Part shown: in pieces, positions 43,294 to 52,354 of the stretch
Layout: every line of letters begins with the position of its first letter
Position numbering within the stretch: the stretch's first letter is position 1
Assembly: GCA_036274195.1 (NCBI GenBank)
Contig: DASUGD010000236.1
Span: forward strand, 8,768-72,767
DNA length: 64,000 nucleotides
Reading direction: 5' to 3'
Origin: JAJKIV01 sp036274195
Lineage (GTDB): Bacteria; Gemmatimonadota; Gemmatimonadetes; Gemmatimonadales; Gemmatimonadaceae
Position numbers and translations under genes: made by a program
Notes under the pieces: generated by a model
Databases searched by the model: none
The model's input: only the letters and a program-made list of their open reading frames with translations
Told to the model about the DNA's origin: nothing

Positions 43294-45915
43294 ATGTATA
43301 TGCGACCCAGCTTGCGTGTGATCACGCCAGCTGCGCTGGCCATCATGTATGGCAGCGCCTGCTCGAAACAACCGGCTCCATCTCCAGCGCCGGCACCGGC
43401 GCAGAACACGGCGCAGCGCACGCCCGAGCGATCCGATTCCGGGCCGGCAGGGAACCCGGCGGGTGGCCGGCAGGCCGGGCAGGGAGCGGGCGCCGGTGCT
43501 CAGCTGCCCGAGCCCAACCCCAAGCCGTACTCCCGCGTCGTGACGGCGGACGCGAAGACGCGGAACGGCCTGTTCAAGGTGCACCGCGTGGGGAACCGGC
43601 TCCTGTTCGAGATCCCGCGCAAGGAACTCAACCGGGATCAGCTGCTCGTGACCGAGATCGCGAAGACGACGTTAGGCGTCGGCTACGGTGGCCAGGCGTT
43701 GGGCAACCGCGTCCTTCAGTGGGAGAAGCGCGACAACCGTGTGCTCCTGCGCAGCAAGTCGTACGAGGTCATGGCGAGCGACACGACGTCGCCGGTGGTC
43801 GGCGCGGTGCAGGCCGCGAACGTCGACGCGATCCTCGCGGTGTTCAACGTCGAGGCGTACGGACCCGACAGCTCGATCGTGATCGACGTCTCGCGGCTCT
43901 TCACGCAGGTGCCGCTCGAGTTTTCGCCGGCGCAGCGCATTTCTCCCCGCGCGCAGCTCGACCCGACGCGGAGCTTCATCGAGCGGGCCGTGTCGTTCCC
44001 CGACAACGTGAACGTCGAGACCACGCTCACGTTCAACAACCCGCCGGCGCCGCCAGGGCAGGGCGGAGGCGGAAATCAGCCGCAGCGTGGCGGCTTTGGA
44101 CAGAACGGGACCACGGCGCCGAGTGCGACGGTGGTCATGTCGTACAGCATTCACAAGTTGCCGGAAGTCCCGATGATGCCGCGGTTGTGTGACAACCGCG
44201 TGGGCTACTTCTCGATGAGCGTGATGGATTACAGCCGTCCCGATCAGAAGGCGGCGGAGCGCTGCTTCATCGCGCGGTATCGGCTCGAGAAGAAGGATCC
44301 GGAGTCGCCGCTGTCGGAGCCGGTGAAGCAGATCGTGTACTACATCGACCCGGCCACGCCGAAGGAATGGGTGAAGTGGCTGATCAAGGGTGTGGAGGAC
44401 TGGCAGCCGGCGTTCGAGGCGGCGGGGTTCAAGAACGCAATCGTCGCGAAGGAAGCGCCGAAGGATCCGGACTGGTCGCCGGAGGATGCGCGCTACTCGG
44501 TCATCCGGTGGTTGCCGAGCACGACGGAGAACGCGAGCGGGCCTAACGTGCACGACCCGCGGAGCGGCGAGATCCTCAACGCGCACATCCAGTTCTACCA
44601 CAACGTGATGACGCTGGCGCGGACGTGGTACTACACGCAGGTGGCGGCGCTGGACCCGCGCGCGCGGACGTTCCCGCTGCCGGACAGCCTGATGGGCCGG
44701 CTGCTGGAGTACGTGGTGGCCCACGAGGTGGGACACACGTTAGGCTTCCAGCACAACATGAAGGCGAGCTCGTACTATCCAATCGACAGCGTGCGGAACG
44801 CGAGCTTCGTGAAGCGCATGGGTCACACGCCCACGCTCATGGACTACTCGCGCTTCAACTACGTGGCGCAGCCCGAGGACAAGATCGACGTGGCGGATCT
44901 CGTGCCGAAGATCGGGCCGTACGACATCTGGGCGACGCATTGGGGGTACGCGCCGATCGAGAACGCGAAGACGCCTGACGACGAGCGAAGAATTCTCGAC
45001 ACGTGGGCGCGCGAGCAGGACACGAAGCCGTGGTTGAGGTTCTCGACGTCGGGGACGTTCGGCGGCGATCCGGGCGAGGAGACCGAGGCGGTTGGCGACA
45101 TCGACGCCGTGAGGGCCACCGAGTTGGGGATGAAGAACCTCAAGCGCGGCATGCAGTGGCTCGAGCAGGCGACGGTGAAGCCGCTGGAGGACTTCGACGA
45201 GCTCGCGCAGCTGTACGACCGGATGGTAGGTCAGTGGCGGACGGAGATGACGCACGTGACGAACATCGTCGGCGGCGTGAGCTCGCAGGAGAAGTACGGC
45301 TCGCAGCCGGGCCCGCGGTTCACACCGATCGGCGCGGCGCGGCAGAAGGCGGCGATGAAATACCTGGCCGACAACGCGTTCCAGACGCCGACGTTCCTGA
45401 TCGATCAGAGCGTGTTGCGGCGGATCGAGTCGGTGGGGGAGATCAACCGGATCGAGCGCGCGCAGGCGGGCGTACTGTCGTCGCTGCTGAACGACGGCCG
45501 CATGTCTCGGCTGGTCGAGTATCAGGCGATGTCGTCCGACCAGGACGCGTACTCGTTAGGTGACATGCTCGAGGATCTGCGGAAGGCGGTGTGGTTGGAG
45601 CTGGGTTCCGGATCGCCGAAGATCGATGCGTATCGCCGCGCGCTGCAGCGGGCGTACGTGACGCAGATCGGGGACAAGATCAAGCCGCCGAAGGAGAACG
45701 CTCAGCAGGGTCAGTTCCCGGGCTTCCCGCAGCGGCGGGGGCCGCAGGCGCCGCCGCCTAACATGGGGGAGATCAAGAACATGTTGCGGGGCGAGCTGCG
45801 AGATCTCGACAAGGAGCTCGCGTCGGCGAGCGACAAGGCGGGGGATCGGGAGACGCGGCTGCACATTGAAGGCGTAAGGGCGCAGATCAAAGAGATTCTG
45901 GAGCCGAAGGAGTAG
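43294..45915 (+). CDS. DUF5117-type zinc metalloprotease lipoprotein
   Basis: The protein is 873 residues from ATG 43294 (ATG 43300 is an alternative). The signal peptide (ITPAALAIMYGSAC) ends in a lipobox Cys, followed by a Pro/Ala/Gln-rich linker. The DUF5118/DUF5117 region contains GLFKVHRVGNRLLFEIP and VLQWEKRDNRVLLRS. The catalytic motif HEVGHTLGFQH lies at 477-487, with LMDYSRFNY as the likely Met-turn. A C-terminal helical DUF4953-like region follows. These large gluzincin/metzincin-like proteases are common in Gemmatimonadota and Bacteroidota and are presumed periplasmic or surface peptidases; the substrate is unknown. A strong intrinsic terminator follows. Confidence 0.9.
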   Translation: MYMRPSLRVITPAALAIMYGSACSKQPAPSPAPAPAQNTAQRTPERSDSGPAGNPAGGRQAGQGAGAGAQLPEPNPKPYSRVVTADAKTRNGLFKVHRVGNRLLFEIPRKELNRDQLLVTEIAKTTLGVGYGGQALGNRVLQWEKRDNRVLLRSKSYEVMASDTTSPVVGAVQAANVDAILAVFNVEAYGPDSSIVIDVSRLFTQVPLEFSPAQRISPRAQLDPTRSFIERAVSFPDNVNVETTLTFNNPPAPPGQGGGGNQPQRGGFGQNGTTAPSATVVMSYSIHKLPEVPMMPRLCDNRVGYFSMSVMDYSRPDQKAAERCFIARYRLEKKDPESPLSEPVKQIVYYIDPATPKEWVKWLIKGVEDWQPAFEAAGFKNAIVAKEAPKDPDWSPEDARYSVIRWLPSTTENASGPNVHDPRSGEILNAHIQFYHNVMTLARTWYYTQVAALDPRARTFPLPDSLMGRLLEYVVAHEVGHTLGFQHNMKASSYYPIDSVRNASFVKRMGHTPTLMDYSRFNYVAQPEDKIDVADLVPKIGPYDIWATHWGYAPIENAKTPDDERRILDTWAREQDTKPWLRFSTSGTFGGDPGEETEAVGDIDAVRATELGMKNLKRGMQWLEQATVKPLEDFDELAQLYDRMVGQWRTEMTHVTNIVGGVSSQEKYGSQPGPRFTPIGAARQKAAMKYLADNAFQTPTFLIDQSVLRRIESVGEINRIERAQAGVLSSLLNDGRMSRLVEYQAMSSDQDAYSLGDMLEDLRKAVWLELGSGSPKIDAYRRALQRAYVTQIGDKIKPPKENAQQGQFPGFPQRRGPQAPPPNMGEIKNMLRGELRDLDKELASASDKAGDRETRLHIEGVRAQIKEILEPKE

Positions 45916-45941
45916 CCATAGCGGTTCGGGTAAGGATCAGC

Positions 45942-45980
45942 GGCCGCCGGACCTGCACCAGGTCCGGCGGCCTTTCGTTT
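45942..45980 (+). terminator. Intrinsic terminator of the metalloprotease gene
   Basis: A perfect 14-bp stem (GGCCGCCGGACCTG and its complement) with a 3-base loop is followed by TTTCGTTT. It starts 27 bases after the metalloprotease stop and isolates that gene from the kinase gene downstream. Confidence 0.88.
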
Positions 45981-46060
45981 GATGTGCCGACGGGTTACGA
46001 GCATTGCCTCCGGCGTCCGATGGACCCACCATTCAGCGACCATGACACCGGGAGCCCGTG

Positions 46061-47953
46061 GTGAGCGATGAGGCCACCGAGCTCGCGACCGAGCTCGGCG
46101 CCGCCGTCGCGGACCAATACGTCGTCCAGCGCGAAATAGGACGCGGTGGGTCCGCGGTCGTATTCCTCGCGACCGACCTCAAACACGACCGGTCGGTCGC
46201 GCTGAAGGTCCTGCGCTCACAGCTCGACTCCACCGTCAGCCACCACCGCTTCCTCGCCGAAATCCGCACCACCGCCCGGCTCAACCACCCGCACATCCTC
46301 CCCCTCTTCGACTCCGGAGAGGCCGACGGACGCGTCTTCTTCACCATGCCGTTCGTCGACGGAGAATCCCTCCGCGAGCGGCTCCGCCGCGAGAAACGCC
46401 TGTCCGTCGACGAAGCGCTCCGGATCACCCGCGAGGTCGCCTCGGCCCTCGAGTACGCACACGCGCGGCGCGTGGTCCACCGCGACATCAAGCCGGAAAA
46501 CATCCTCCTCTCCACGAGCGGACACGCATTCGTGTCCGACTTCGGGGTCGCCTACGCGCTCGACGAGGCGCGGTCCGCCGCGCGCACCGACCCGGGGTTC
46601 GCCGTAGGCACCCTAGCCTACATGAGCCCGGAGGAGATGGAAGGCGAGCGGGAGCTCGACGGCCGAGCCGACCTGTACTCCCTCGCGTGCGTGCTGTACG
46701 AGATGCTGGTCGGGTCCCCGCCGTTCTTTGGCCCATCGTTGCAGGCGCGCAATGCCATCCCGTCCGTGCTGGCCAGGCGTGGCGAGGTGCCGGCCGCGGT
46801 CGATCGCGCGCTCCGAAACGCGCTCGAGGCGATACCGGAGCAGCGCTACGCCACGATGGCGGAGTTCACGGCGGCCCTCCACCACGCGAGCCGCTTCGAG
46901 ATCTCCACCCTGGGAGGCCTGACGATTCGCGCCGACGGGCGCCCGCTCCGCGGCGACCGCCTGTCACCGCACGCGCTCGCGTGCCTCGCGGTGCTCGCCC
47001 ACGCCGGCGACCGCGGCGTGCCCCGCGAACGACTCGAGTCCCTCTTGTCGGAAGGATTGCCGGCATCGGAGTCGTCGAGCCGAATCGTCGAGAACACCCT
47101 GGCGGCGATCCGGGCGGAGCTCGGACCGGCCGACGTCCTCATCGGCGACCGCGTAATCCAGCTCGAGCCATCGCTGGTGGACAGCGACGTGAATCGCTTC
47201 ACGGCGATGGTCCGCGAGGACCGGCTCGCCGACGCGGTCGCCGAGTACCATGGCCCGTTTCTCTATGGGTTCTCGCTCGCGCAGGCGACGGAGTTCGCGA
47301 GGTGGGTCGAGCGCACCGGAGCGGAGCTGGCGTTCGAGTACGCGGTCGCGCTCGAGCGCCTGGCGCGCAACGCCGAGGCGCGTGGCGACCACGCCGACGC
47401 CGTCCGGTGGTGGCGCAAGCTCGTGGGACAGGACCCGCTCAACGGGCGCCTGACGGTTGCGCTCATGCACGCGCTGGCCGCGGCCGGCGACCGCGCCGGG
47501 GCGATCGAGCAGGCGAGCATCTACGAGGTGCTGATCGAGGAGGATGTCGAGCTTCCGCCGGATCGCGGTGTCGTCGCCTTCGCCGAGCGACTCCGCGCGG
47601 GTTGGGACCCTCGCGACGGGGAACTCGAGTCGTCTCCGCCCGATACGGCAGGCTCGCCGCGCGGGACGGTCCCATTGGAAACCATGCAGCCCCAGAGCAA
47701 CGTGACGCCCGATACGACGTGGGGCGCAGTCGCTGCCTCGGCCGCGACACCCGCGTCGGGTTCGCGCGACCAGCTCTGGCGCCGGGCGGGGCTCGTGCTG
47801 GCCGTCGTCACCCTTCTCCTGGCCGCGCTCTGGCTCCTCGGTGCCCGACCGACCCATCCGTCGCCGCGCGAGACGCCGGCGCCTAACGATACAACCGCGC
47901 CCGGTCGCGAGACCGGCGCCAGTCGACCTCCATCAGGGACCGGTGCACGATGA
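46061..47953 (+). CDS. Ser/Thr kinase fused to a SARP-like wHTH/BTAD domain and a membrane anchor
   Basis: The protein is 630 residues from GTG 46061 (GGAG upstream; GTG 46058 is possible). The kinase domain spans about 18-275: GRGGSAVVFLA, Lys49, HRDIKPEN (140-147), DFG 160-162, GTLAYMSPEE. A different output region follows. Residues about 278-375 read FEISTLGGLTIRADGRPLRG...LSPHALACLAVLA...RERLESLLSEG, as in SARP/AfsR winged helices. Residues 376-505 form the BTAD helical repeat (DVNRFTAMV, AVAEYHGPFLYGF, WWRKLVGQDPLNGRL). A membrane helix lies near residues 570-590. It is probably a regulator with a kinase and a DNA- or protein-binding module on the same membrane face. It overlaps the globin gene by ATGA. 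Confidence 0.88.
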   Translation: MSDEATELATELGAAVADQYVVQREIGRGGSAVVFLATDLKHDRSVALKVLRSQLDSTVSHHRFLAEIRTTARLNHPHILPLFDSGEADGRVFFTMPFVDGESLRERLRREKRLSVDEALRITREVASALEYAHARRVVHRDIKPENILLSTSGHAFVSDFGVAYALDEARSAARTDPGFAVGTLAYMSPEEMEGERELDGRADLYSLACVLYEMLVGSPPFFGPSLQARNAIPSVLARRGEVPAAVDRALRNALEAIPEQRYATMAEFTAALHHASRFEISTLGGLTIRADGRPLRGDRLSPHALACLAVLAHAGDRGVPRERLESLLSEGLPASESSSRIVENTLAAIRAELGPADVLIGDRVIQLEPSLVDSDVNRFTAMVREDRLADAVAEYHGPFLYGFSLAQATEFARWVERTGAELAFEYAVALERLARNAEARGDHADAVRWWRKLVGQDPLNGRLTVALMHALAAAGDRAGAIEQASIYEVLIEEDVELPPDRGVVAFAERLRAGWDPRDGELESSPPDTAGSPRGTVPLETMQPQSNVTPDTTWGAVAASAATPASGSRDQLWRRAGLVLAVVTLLLAALWLLGARPTHPSPRETPAPNDTTAPGRETGASRPPSGTGAR

Positions 47954-48381
47954 CTCCCGAGCAAGTGGGACTGCTGGCCGAGAGCTGGAATGCGGTCGCG
48001 GGCAGGCGCGAGGAGATCGCCCGGATGTTCTACCAGGTGCTGTTCGAGCGCCATCCGGAGCTGCGCCCCCTCTTCACGCGCACGGACATGCGGGCGCAGT
48101 ACGAGAAGTTCGCCGGGATGGTCGACGAGATCGTGCAACTCCGGTCCGCACCGCGCGAGTTCGTGAAAAGTGCCGTCCTGCTCGGGCAGCGCCATGCGGC
48201 GTACGGGGTGACGCGCGATCAATACGCGCCGGCGGGTGCCGTGCTCCTCGAGGTGCTCGCCGCCGCGCTCGGCCCCGCGTTCACGCCGGCGGTGCGCGAG
48301 GCCTGGTCGGAGGGCTACCTCCTCACGAGCTCGATCATGTCGCGCGCGGCGGAGGGTACGCAGCAGCGACGGGCATCGTAG
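47950..48381 (+). CDS. Single-domain bacterial globin
   Basis: The 143-residue globin is of the flavohaemoglobin/Vitreoscilla type without a reductase domain. The proximal haem ligand is His82 in LGQRHAAYGV. Phe42 in LFTRTD fits the CD corner, and Gln50 in RAQYEKFAGM is near the distal position. Such globins bind O2 or NO and serve as sensors or detoxifiers. The ATG overlaps the TGA of the kinase-BTAD gene, so production should be coupled; a gas-sensing or protective role tied to that regulator is inferred. No partner reductase gene is adjacent. Confidence 0.9.
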   Translation: MTPEQVGLLAESWNAVAGRREEIARMFYQVLFERHPELRPLFTRTDMRAQYEKFAGMVDEIVQLRSAPREFVKSAVLLGQRHAAYGVTRDQYAPAGAVLLEVLAAALGPAFTPAVREAWSEGYLLTSSIMSRAAEGTQQRRAS

Positions 48382-49092
48382 CGCTCAACATACCAATGAG
48401 CGATGCCGAATTTAGGTAAGGCTCGCAGATCTCGCCTGGAAGGTCGTGAGCGCCACGGTGGACCAATGAGACAACCACGCTGGCTTCGGGACCGGCACCG
48501 TGGGGTTAAGGCAAGACCTAACGCGGATTTCGAACATCGATTCCGTCAATGTTCGCGGATTTGCTCCGTGCGCGGTGACGCCTCCGACGGCTCGTCGCGC
48601 GCGGAGACGTCACGACCGAGGAGCGATGCGACGCATCCGGGCATCCGCTGCATCGGGACACCCCATTGTCCGTGGGGCCGGCCTCTCGGTCCGGCACCTA
48701 GGAGTCTGGCATCTACGACGATGGGGATCGGATGCATCAGGATACGGCGGATCCTTCGGGATCGCTCCCGGCACGTCCTAACGTGGTACCACAACGAGTC
48801 GGATTTTTGATGAACTGTTTCGGGACGCATGGGCTTCCCGAGGCCGTCATTCTTTAACCCGGCCCGTTGCGGGCGGAGTTCTCTGGGTTGAGGAGCGATC
48901 CTGACGGATCCGCGTGATCCCGAAGCATCCGAACCCCGTTCGTCTGTGCTGCCGGCCCTCTCGGGTCTGTGCATGAGCGAGCGGGAGCCGCCACGATGCC
49001 GCCGCCAACCCGAGCCCGGGGGGCGGTCATTCGGCCGTCCGCCGCGTATCATTGACGAGTGAGACGGCCCCTTATCGTACAGCGCTAGACCC
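48382..49092. other. Long non-coding spacer
   Basis: The 711 bases hold no convincing gene; frames in it are arginine-rich and lack ribosome-binding sites. It includes two CCTAACG motifs (about 48517 and 48778), the dispersed repeat copy B, and several GC-rich short hairpins such as the CCCATTGTCCGTGGGG region at about 48662. The last 100 bases should hold the aminotransferase promoter. Confidence 0.5.
48710..48930. repeat. Degenerate dispersed spacer repeat, copy B
   Basis: It starts CATCTACGAC with GGATACGGCGGATCC following. It then has TTTCGGGACGCATGGGCTTCCCGAGGC at about 48819-48845 (partly shared with copy A), GGAGCGATCC at 48892-48901, GGATCCGCGTGATCC at about 48906-48920 and GAAGCATCCG at the end. 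Block order and spacing match copy A. Confidence 0.5.
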
Positions 49093-50352
49093 ATGTCACC
49101 CACCGGGCACACACGCCGAGACTTCCTCCATACGCTCGGCGCACTCTCCGTCGCGGGCCTAACGCCGCACTCCAGCAGGGTCGGCGGCGTACACGTGTCG
49201 GCAGCCGGGTACAGCACGGCGGTCTCACGCGGCCTGGCTTCGAGCCCCGACGACTTCGCGTTCGCCCCCGGACTCGTCTACCTGCAGACCGGGTCCCTCG
49301 GCCCCACGCCGCGTCCGGTCATCGAGCACACGATCGCGGCGTGGAAGCGGCTCGAGCTCGACCCGGTCGCCTACGGCTATGGCGAGCAGGAACACGCCAT
49401 GGACGACGTGCGAGCCCAGGCGGCGGCCTTCCTGCACTGCAAGACCGACGAGCTGGTGCTCACGCGCTCCACCACCGACGGAATGAACTGGGTGGCGCAG
49501 GGCCTGACGCTTGCCGCGGGCGACCGTGTGCTCACCACCGACCAGGAGCATCCCGGTGGCCGCGCGTGCTGGGATTACGTCGCGCGGCGCCACGGCGTCG
49601 TTCTCGACGTCGTCGCGATCCCGCCAGGCGAGAACGACGCGTACGCGATCGTGGACCGAATCGCCAAGGCGATCACACTGCGGACGCGCGTGCTGTCCTT
49701 CTCGCACCTGCTCAGCTCCACCGGCCTTCGGATGCCAGTAGCCGAGCTGTCGGCGCTGGCGCGCTCGCGCGGCTGCATTGCGGTGGTGGATGGGGCGCAG
49801 GCGGTCGGCGGCATCTCCGTCGACGTGAAGGCGTTAGGCTGCCACGCGTACGCGACCAGTGGGCACAAGTGGCTGCTCGCGCCAAAAGGGACGGGACTCC
49901 TCTACCTGAGCGAGGAGCTGGGGAAGGCGATCGACCCGATCGCGCTCCAGGGCGGGCGCGCGGCGTACTCGGAGTCTTCCGGCGTCACGAGCATTCCGAG
50001 CGTGTTAGGCGTGGGGGCAGCGATCGACTACATATCGGGCATTGGCCTGACGTCGATCGAGTCGCACAACCTCGCGCTCCGAAATCGGCTGTTCGCCGCG
50101 CTTGCGGCCGTGCCGAAGCTGCGGGTCGTCAGCGCTCCGCCGGGCCCGCTCGCGTCACCACTGCTCACGTTCGCGCTCCCCGACGACATCAAGAGCGACG
50201 AGCTGCACAAGCGGCTTCGCGACAAGCACAACGTCCAGCTCAAGGTCGTCCCGAAGAACTGGCTCAACGGGAACCGCGTGTCGACGCATCTCTTCAACTC
50301 GGAGCAGGACGTCGACGCCCTCGTCGCCGCTCTGCGAGCGGAGCTCACCTGA
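49093..50352 (+). CDS. Tat-exported class V aminotransferase (isopenicillin-N epimerase-like)
   Basis: This 419-residue PLP enzyme begins with a twin-arginine signal (HTRRDFLHTLGALSVAG). The fold-type I core shows LTRSTTDGMNWVAQGL, TTDQEHPGG, SFSHLLSSTGLRMPV, VVDGAQAVGGISVD, and the Schiff-base Lys259 in TSGHKWLL. Relatives are cysteine desulfurases, kynureninases and isopenicillin-N epimerases. The missing cysteine loop and the exported nature favour the epimerase/lyase branch; the substrate is unknown. Export of a PLP enzyme by Tat makes sense because the cofactor binds before transport. The copper oxidase gene begins at or just after its stop codon. Confidence 0.88.
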   Translation: MSPTGHTRRDFLHTLGALSVAGLTPHSSRVGGVHVSAAGYSTAVSRGLASSPDDFAFAPGLVYLQTGSLGPTPRPVIEHTIAAWKRLELDPVAYGYGEQEHAMDDVRAQAAAFLHCKTDELVLTRSTTDGMNWVAQGLTLAAGDRVLTTDQEHPGGRACWDYVARRHGVVLDVVAIPPGENDAYAIVDRIAKAITLRTRVLSFSHLLSSTGLRMPVAELSALARSRGCIAVVDGAQAVGGISVDVKALGCHAYATSGHKWLLAPKGTGLLYLSEELGKAIDPIALQGGRAAYSESSGVTSIPSVLGVGAAIDYISGIGLTSIESHNLALRNRLFAALAAVPKLRVVSAPPGPLASPLLTFALPDDIKSDELHKRLRDKHNVQLKVVPKNWLNGNRVSTHLFNSEQDVDALVAALRAELT

Positions 50353-52232
50353 CTCGCCGACCTTCAGGTTGCCTCCGGGCGCACACACGGTCGATCCGTG
50401 AGCGTGCGTGGATCATCGCGACGCTCCTCGCGACCGCGTCATGCGCTCCGGCCAAAGCGCCAGTGGACCGCGTGTTACCTAACGACAATCGCGTCGCGGG
50501 CGGGGTACTGAAAGACGGCGTGCTCACGCTCCACCTCGAGGCACGTGAGAGTCGTTGGTTCCCCGACGGCGACGACGGTCCGAGCATCGTGATGCAGATG
50601 TTCGCCGAGGCTGGCCACGCGCCGCAGAATCCCGGGCCGCTCATTCGCGTTCCGACTGGCACCAGGATCCATGTGTCCGTGCACAACGCAATACGTGACT
50701 CGGCACTCGTGGTCTACGGCCTCCACACTCGGCCCACTTCACCGACCGACACCATACAGGTGCTCCCCGGCGCCACGCGTGAGATCGACTTCGAAGCCGG
50801 CGAGCCGGGCACCTACTTCTACTGGGCATCCACGACGCACACACCTGTCGGCGACCGCAACGGCATCGACAGCCAGCTTCACGGCGCGTTCATCGTCGAT
50901 TCGGCCGGCCCGCCACCTAACGATCGCGTATTCGTGCTCGGCTCGTGGACCGGCCCGGCGGACACCGCGGGAATCACCGCCGACCTTCGGGTGATCAACG
51001 GCCTCTCGTGGCCGCACACCGAGCGGCTCACCTATACCGCGGGCGACACGGTCCGGTGGCGCTGGGTGAATCCCACAGACAGTCCGCACCCGATGCACCT
51101 CCACGGTTTCTATTTCGATGTCACGAGCCGAGGGAGTTGGGCGGCGGACACGGCGTCGCGCTCGAGCGAGCCATCTCATGTGGTCACCGAGATGCCGATG
51201 TCGGGTGGCACGTTCACCATGCGGTGGATTCCCGACGAGCCGGGCAACTGGCTCGTGCACTGTCACGTCGCCTACCACACGTCGTTGTTCCTGTCGGCGA
51301 AGCTTGTCCCCGACCCGACGGATCCGCTGAGCGTGGACCCGATGCGCGGGATGCGCGGCATGGCAATGGCCGTCGTGGTGCAGCCAGGCCGATCATCGAC
51401 TCGCCGCCCGGAAAGCGTCCCCGGTGCGCGCGCGATACGGCTCGTTGCGCAGGAGGCGCCCAAGCGGTACAAGGGCACGCTCGACGAGCTGGCGTTCGTG
51501 AAGCAGGACGGCGACACACCGCCGCCGCCCGACTCCGTGCCCGTCCTGAGCTCGCCGCTCGTGCTCGAGCGCAACAAGCCTGTCCGCATCACGATCGTCA
51601 ATCACCTGCGCGCGACGACCGGCGTGCACTGGCACGGCATCGAAGTCCCGGCGTACAGCGACGGCGTTCCCGGATACAGCGGATCTGGTTCGCGCACCGC
51701 GCCGATGATCGCGCCGGGCGATTCGTTCGTCGCCGCGTTCACGCCGCCGAGGAGCGGCACGTTCATCTACCACGCTCATTCGAACGAGACGTTCCAGATC
51801 GGGCTTGGACTGTACGGTGCGTTGCTCGTGGTCGACCCGGCGACGTACGACCCGAAGCATGAGCGCGTCATCGTCCTCGGCCCGGAAGGCCCGGGAACGA
51901 AAGGCGCGCGCATCAATGGGAAAGTGCAGCCCGATACGCTGCGCCTAACGGCTGGTGAAACGTACCGGCTGCGGTTGATCCACATGATCATAGACTGGAG
52001 CGCCCGGATCTCCCTCATGCGCGGCGACAGCGTCGTGCAGTGGAAGGCGCTCGCGAAGGATGGCGCCGAGCTGCCGCGAGAGGCGCAGATCACTCGACCC
52101 GCGACGCTCATTGGCGGGCCGGGTGAAACGATGGACTTCGAGTACCGCGCGACCCAGCGCGGGTTGCTCCGTCTCGATCTCCAGCAGCGGGAAGGGCTCT
52201 GGAAGGCGGCGCTGCCGATCAAGGTCGAGTAG
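50349..52232 (+). CDS. Four-cupredoxin multicopper oxidase lipoprotein with permuted copper motifs
   Basis: Residues are counted from CTG 50349. A lipoprotein signal (AWIIATLLATASC) is followed by four cupredoxin domains. The copper motifs appear in reversed order: domain 1 is degenerate (YGLHTRP, YFYWASTTH). Domain 2 has HPMHLHG (His247) and HCHVAYH (His304), normally the last motifs of laccases. Domain 3 has HWHGIE (His427) and HAHSNE (His475), normally the first. Domain 4 has none. The T1 and trinuclear sites can still be built between domains 2 and 3. The enzyme likely oxidises phenols or metals with O2. No ATG, GTG or TTG is in frame between the upstream stop and the lipobox; CTG 50349 is the best candidate. 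It is cotranscribed with the aminotransferase. Confidence 0.85.
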   Translation: MTRRPSGCLRAHTRSIRERAWIIATLLATASCAPAKAPVDRVLPNDNRVAGGVLKDGVLTLHLEARESRWFPDGDDGPSIVMQMFAEAGHAPQNPGPLIRVPTGTRIHVSVHNAIRDSALVVYGLHTRPTSPTDTIQVLPGATREIDFEAGEPGTYFYWASTTHTPVGDRNGIDSQLHGAFIVDSAGPPPNDRVFVLGSWTGPADTAGITADLRVINGLSWPHTERLTYTAGDTVRWRWVNPTDSPHPMHLHGFYFDVTSRGSWAADTASRSSEPSHVVTEMPMSGGTFTMRWIPDEPGNWLVHCHVAYHTSLFLSAKLVPDPTDPLSVDPMRGMRGMAMAVVVQPGRSSTRRPESVPGARAIRLVAQEAPKRYKGTLDELAFVKQDGDTPPPPDSVPVLSSPLVLERNKPVRITIVNHLRATTGVHWHGIEVPAYSDGVPGYSGSGSRTAPMIAPGDSFVAAFTPPRSGTFIYHAHSNETFQIGLGLYGALLVVDPATYDPKHERVIVLGPEGPGTKGARINGKVQPDTLRLTAGETYRLRLIHMIIDWSARISLMRGDSVVQWKALAKDGAELPREAQITRPATLIGGPGETMDFEYRATQRGLLRLDLQQREGLWKAALPIKVE

Positions 52233-52354
52233 AAGGCCGTACGCCGTCCAGCATTGAAGGGTGAGACCGGAATGGTTGGCCGCCAGGGCATCCCGCACGC
52301 TGCGGCGGAGTCACGGCCGGGTTACGTTTGGCGCCGCCCTCACCCACTCACCAC

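Noticed and set aside
48546..49217. 223-codon minus-strand frame in the long spacer
   Set aside because: Runs through repeat copy B and into the aminotransferase start antisense; composition is typical of non-coding GC-rich DNA.
49341..50348. Copper oxidase frame extended through the aminotransferase gene
   Set aside because: The frame is open only because of high GC; the lipobox signal starts after 50394 and upstream sequence is Arg-rich shadow of the aminotransferase.
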